Assembly: GCF_000208865.1 (NCBI RefSeq)
Contig: NC_018392.1
Location: 868,001-932,000 of the forward strand
Length of the DNA stretch: 64,000 nt
Direction of reading: 5' to 3'
Source of the DNA: Neospora caninum Liverpool
Taxonomy: Eukaryota; Apicomplexa; Conoidasida; Eucoccidiorida; Sarcocystidae
Within the stretch, counting starts at the first letter, position 1. Each line of letters starts with the position of its first letter. A model generated the notes under the pieces. That model was not told where the DNA came from. It was given only the letters and a program-made list of their open reading frames with translations, and searched no databases. This document shows, piece after piece, positions 62,015 to 64,000 of the stretch. The position numbers and the translations under genes were made by a program.

Positions 62015-63888
62015 TGCATACACGTGTGTACATATACACATGGCAGGTATCAGTATATGTGTATGTATAGAAAAAAAGGAACATGGATGTACTCATAGAG
62101 ATACGCATATATCCGTCTGCCCAACTGGCTATCGGCCTGCGTCGAGCCATGCATCGTGAAAGATGTCCCTGTGTATAGGTCTGTGTGCAGATTGAGGAAA
62201 AGCTGTGGTTTTTGTCCACTTGCACGGGTGTAGATTTGCTGACGATTGGTCCCGTTTCTGCGGCCGGCTTTGGGGGTTTTCTGAGGACATGCAAATTCTC
62301 CGAGCTGGGGCAGTCTCTGTGCTTTCTTTGCGCGTGCCTCTCGCAGTCCTTTGCAGCCTCTGGTGGCACCCAAGGAAGTCTCCTGGGAAAACACGGGACC
62401 GCTGTGGCAAGTCTCTGCTGTGCAGGGACGAACAACGCGAGAGGCGTCGCTTCAGTAGGGTGGAACCTCCGGCCGATGGCTCTCCGCGTGGACGTGAGAT
62501 ATCCCCGAAAAGGAAAGACACCGTTTGTCGCTTGCTCCGTCGCAGTGGTGGATCTGCCTTGTGTGTGATGGAAGAGCGTCTCGACCAGTGGCAGCACACG
62601 TGAAAGTGGGACAGGCCGGGTGGCGACACGCGCATGCTTCGACCCGTGGAAAACTCCCAACTCTGTACTTGTTCCTCTTGGTACGCGGTTCATCCCGGTA
62701 GCGCTAGGGGAACTGCGGTGTACGGGCATCTACGTGAAAGCAACAAGGAACTGCGTAGGCATCTACACGATTGATGTGCGCACGTGGAGAGGAGCCTCTC
62801 CATACGCCTCCGTCCCGTTTCGAAAAAGACCTTTCTGCGAGTTGCTTCCACCAGGAGCTCGAGGCAGCCTTGCGTGCCGTCTCGGTTTCTTTCACGCTTC
62901 TTCCTGGCATCGGCCTCTTTTTGGGCCTTCAGGGGTCTTACTCACAGATTGCTGAGGCCGTGAACTACGCAGCGGACAAGGGAGTGAAAGTCATCAATCT
63001 CAGCCTGGGAGGCCCAGCGTAAGTTTCTGCTCAACGTACGGCGCGGGAAAGAGTAAAGGAGAGGAAAGCGCTCAACAACACACCAGGCGTATTTGCGCGT
63101 TTGGCTCTGCTTCGGCCGGCACGGATCTTTCCGTAAACGAGGGGAAGTCCCGAGTTCCCTCTCCACATGCACAACTCTGCCTCTGTCCCTAGACACATCA
63201 ACCTCTATCCCGGTAGAGAAATACAGGTATCTATTTTTATCCATCTGTATATATATAAACATATATGTATATGAACGTATATGTATATATATATATATGT
63301 ATATATACAGATGTATAGATGTATGTGTGGAGACGTCTCAACATGCTCTCTCTAGCTCCATCTCTGTAGCGTGAATGTACAACTGATATACTGCAAGTCT
63401 CTGTTTTCCTTTCAGGAGACACGTGTCTTGACAGTGAGAGGCATCATTCGTCTCTGCTCCAACTGCTGGGCATGCATGGTCTGCGCTGATGTACGGCCCT
63501 GCGTGCATGCGGACGTATATGGGTTTTTGTAAACTTTGTGAGAAGGCCGACGCACTGTTTCGTGTCTCTAGGTCCCCAGTTCTGCGGCGCATTGTGGAAC
63601 AAGCTGACAAGCGGAACATAACTCTTGTCGTCGCAGCGGGGAACCACCGATGCGACTTGGCACGAACTGAAGAGCACGGCTGTCGAACAGAAGACGGAAA
63701 CCCGAAAGGGTACCCGGCGGCCTACAGCGACACATTTCTGAACGTGATCTCAGTCGGCGCGACAGACAAAAACGGGAAGCTCGCGGCCTTCACCAACTTT
63801 GATTCATCGCCTTCTCACTCCCGCGTCCAAGTGGTGGCACCAGGACGAGAACTCCCCTCCTGTAGTGACCGGAAAGGCGCCAATAACG
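57351..63888 (+). CDS. Subtilisin-like serine protease (S8 family), 3' end outside the window
   Basis: Secretory-pathway protease of the subtilase family; coccidian members process microneme, rhoptry or other secreted proteins, but which subfamily this is cannot be told. Exons seen: 57351-57820, 57880-57987, 58493-59603, 59963-60467, 61023-61091, 61493-61629, 62347-62493, 62933-63018, 63572-63888, all in matching phase (2,950 nt, about 983 residues so far). Residues 33-50 ([17 protein letters not shown]) form a signal peptide. A pro-region of about 700 residues follows, Ser/Pro/Glu-rich. The catalytic domain starts near [23 protein letters not shown]; then come the Asp (IAVVDFGF, about residue 749), [11 protein letters not shown] (a family feature near the calcium site), the His ([10 protein letters not shown], about residue 816), INLSLGGP, and the oxyanion-hole Asn (VVAAGN, about residue 902). 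The Ser motif (GTSMA-type) must lie beyond the right edge. A short Cys-containing insert follows AAGN. Exon 2 is also open in another frame; the chosen frame is the one compatible with both neighbouring exons. Confidence 0.93.
61341..61430. repeat. 19-bp tandem repeat in protease intron
   Basis: Four full units of ccccgttcctctccgatgt and a partial fifth, located in the intron before the exon at 61493. Confidence 0.92.
61736..62013. repeat. Compound CT / TCTA / TA microsatellite in protease intron
   Basis: About 280 bp running from CT repeats through TCTA-type tetramers with variants to a TA tract. It lies in the intron between the exons ending at 61629 and starting at 62347. Confidence 0.92.
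63238..63310. repeat. (TA)n-rich microsatellite in protease intron
   Basis: TA repeats with G and C interruptions inside the intron before the exon at 63572. Confidence 0.8.
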
Positions 63889-64000
63889 GTGAGAGAAAGA
63901 GTCGCCGCGTCACTGTCGCCCCACGGCAGAGACAGAGACACGGAAATCTGTGCCTGTTGTTTCACGTTGCTCCCCGCGTCTTCCGCCTCTCCTCTCGCCG

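Noticed and set aside
62640..62700. Short resemblance between segments near 8300, 49300, 61665 and 62650 (patterns like VPRGT or IPLGTK)
   Set aside because: The match is only about 30-40 degenerate bases by eye. It could be a dispersed element or another mitochondrial relic, but chance cannot be excluded without alignment statistics.
1..64000. tRNA, rRNA, CRISPR or bacterial-type operon features
   Set aside because: I looked for tRNA B-box-like sequence, rRNA-like blocks and regular spaced repeats; none was convincing, and the eukaryotic gene structure makes CRISPR or operons inapplicable.

Overview
The window is nuclear DNA of a tissue-cyst coccidian of the Toxoplasma/Neospora/Hammondia group. 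The evidence is intron-dense genes with short in-phase GT-AG exons, Ser-rich proteins with repeats, AT microsatellites in introns, apicomplexan-type gene families (PiT phosphate transporter, subtilisin-like protease), and a decayed fragment of mitochondrial cytochrome b inside an intron, a known habit of these genomes. I cannot decide the species from sequence alone. Exon coordinates below were set by hand from splice sites whose phases agree across each gene.

Layout: (1) 2479-11000, minus: long-form D-3-phosphoglycerate dehydrogenase of the phosphorylated serine pathway, about 14 visible exons, first exon not found. (2) 15655-26664, plus: Ser-rich protein of about 2,548 residues with no recognised domain. 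(3) 26665-30940: no gene seen; a 56-bp triplicate, an assembly gap of 100 N and a poor-quality stretch beside it. (4) 30941-36245, minus: complete 7-exon PiT phosphate transporter, 918 residues. (5) 39435-47835, plus: 10-exon coiled-coil protein, 1,547 residues, with a seven-fold 11-residue repeat and two UVR-like helical motifs; one of its introns holds the cytochrome b fragment. (6) 51321-51602, plus: 93-residue Cys/His-rich protein with a C-terminal membrane segment. (7) 52133-54773, plus: 394-residue coiled-coil protein, 7 exons. (8) 57351 to the right edge, plus: secreted subtilisin-like serine protease with a very long pro-region; the exon with the catalytic Ser lies outside the window.

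The genes do not form one pathway, as is usual for a eukaryotic chromosome segment. Two concern basic metabolism (serine synthesis, phosphate uptake), one is a secretory-pathway protease, and the others are structural or unknown. The most noteworthy items are the Cys/His-rich tail-anchored miniprotein, the coiled-coil protein with matching LF-x-GM motifs at both ends, the cytochrome b insertion, and the uncharacterised 2.5-kiloresidue protein.
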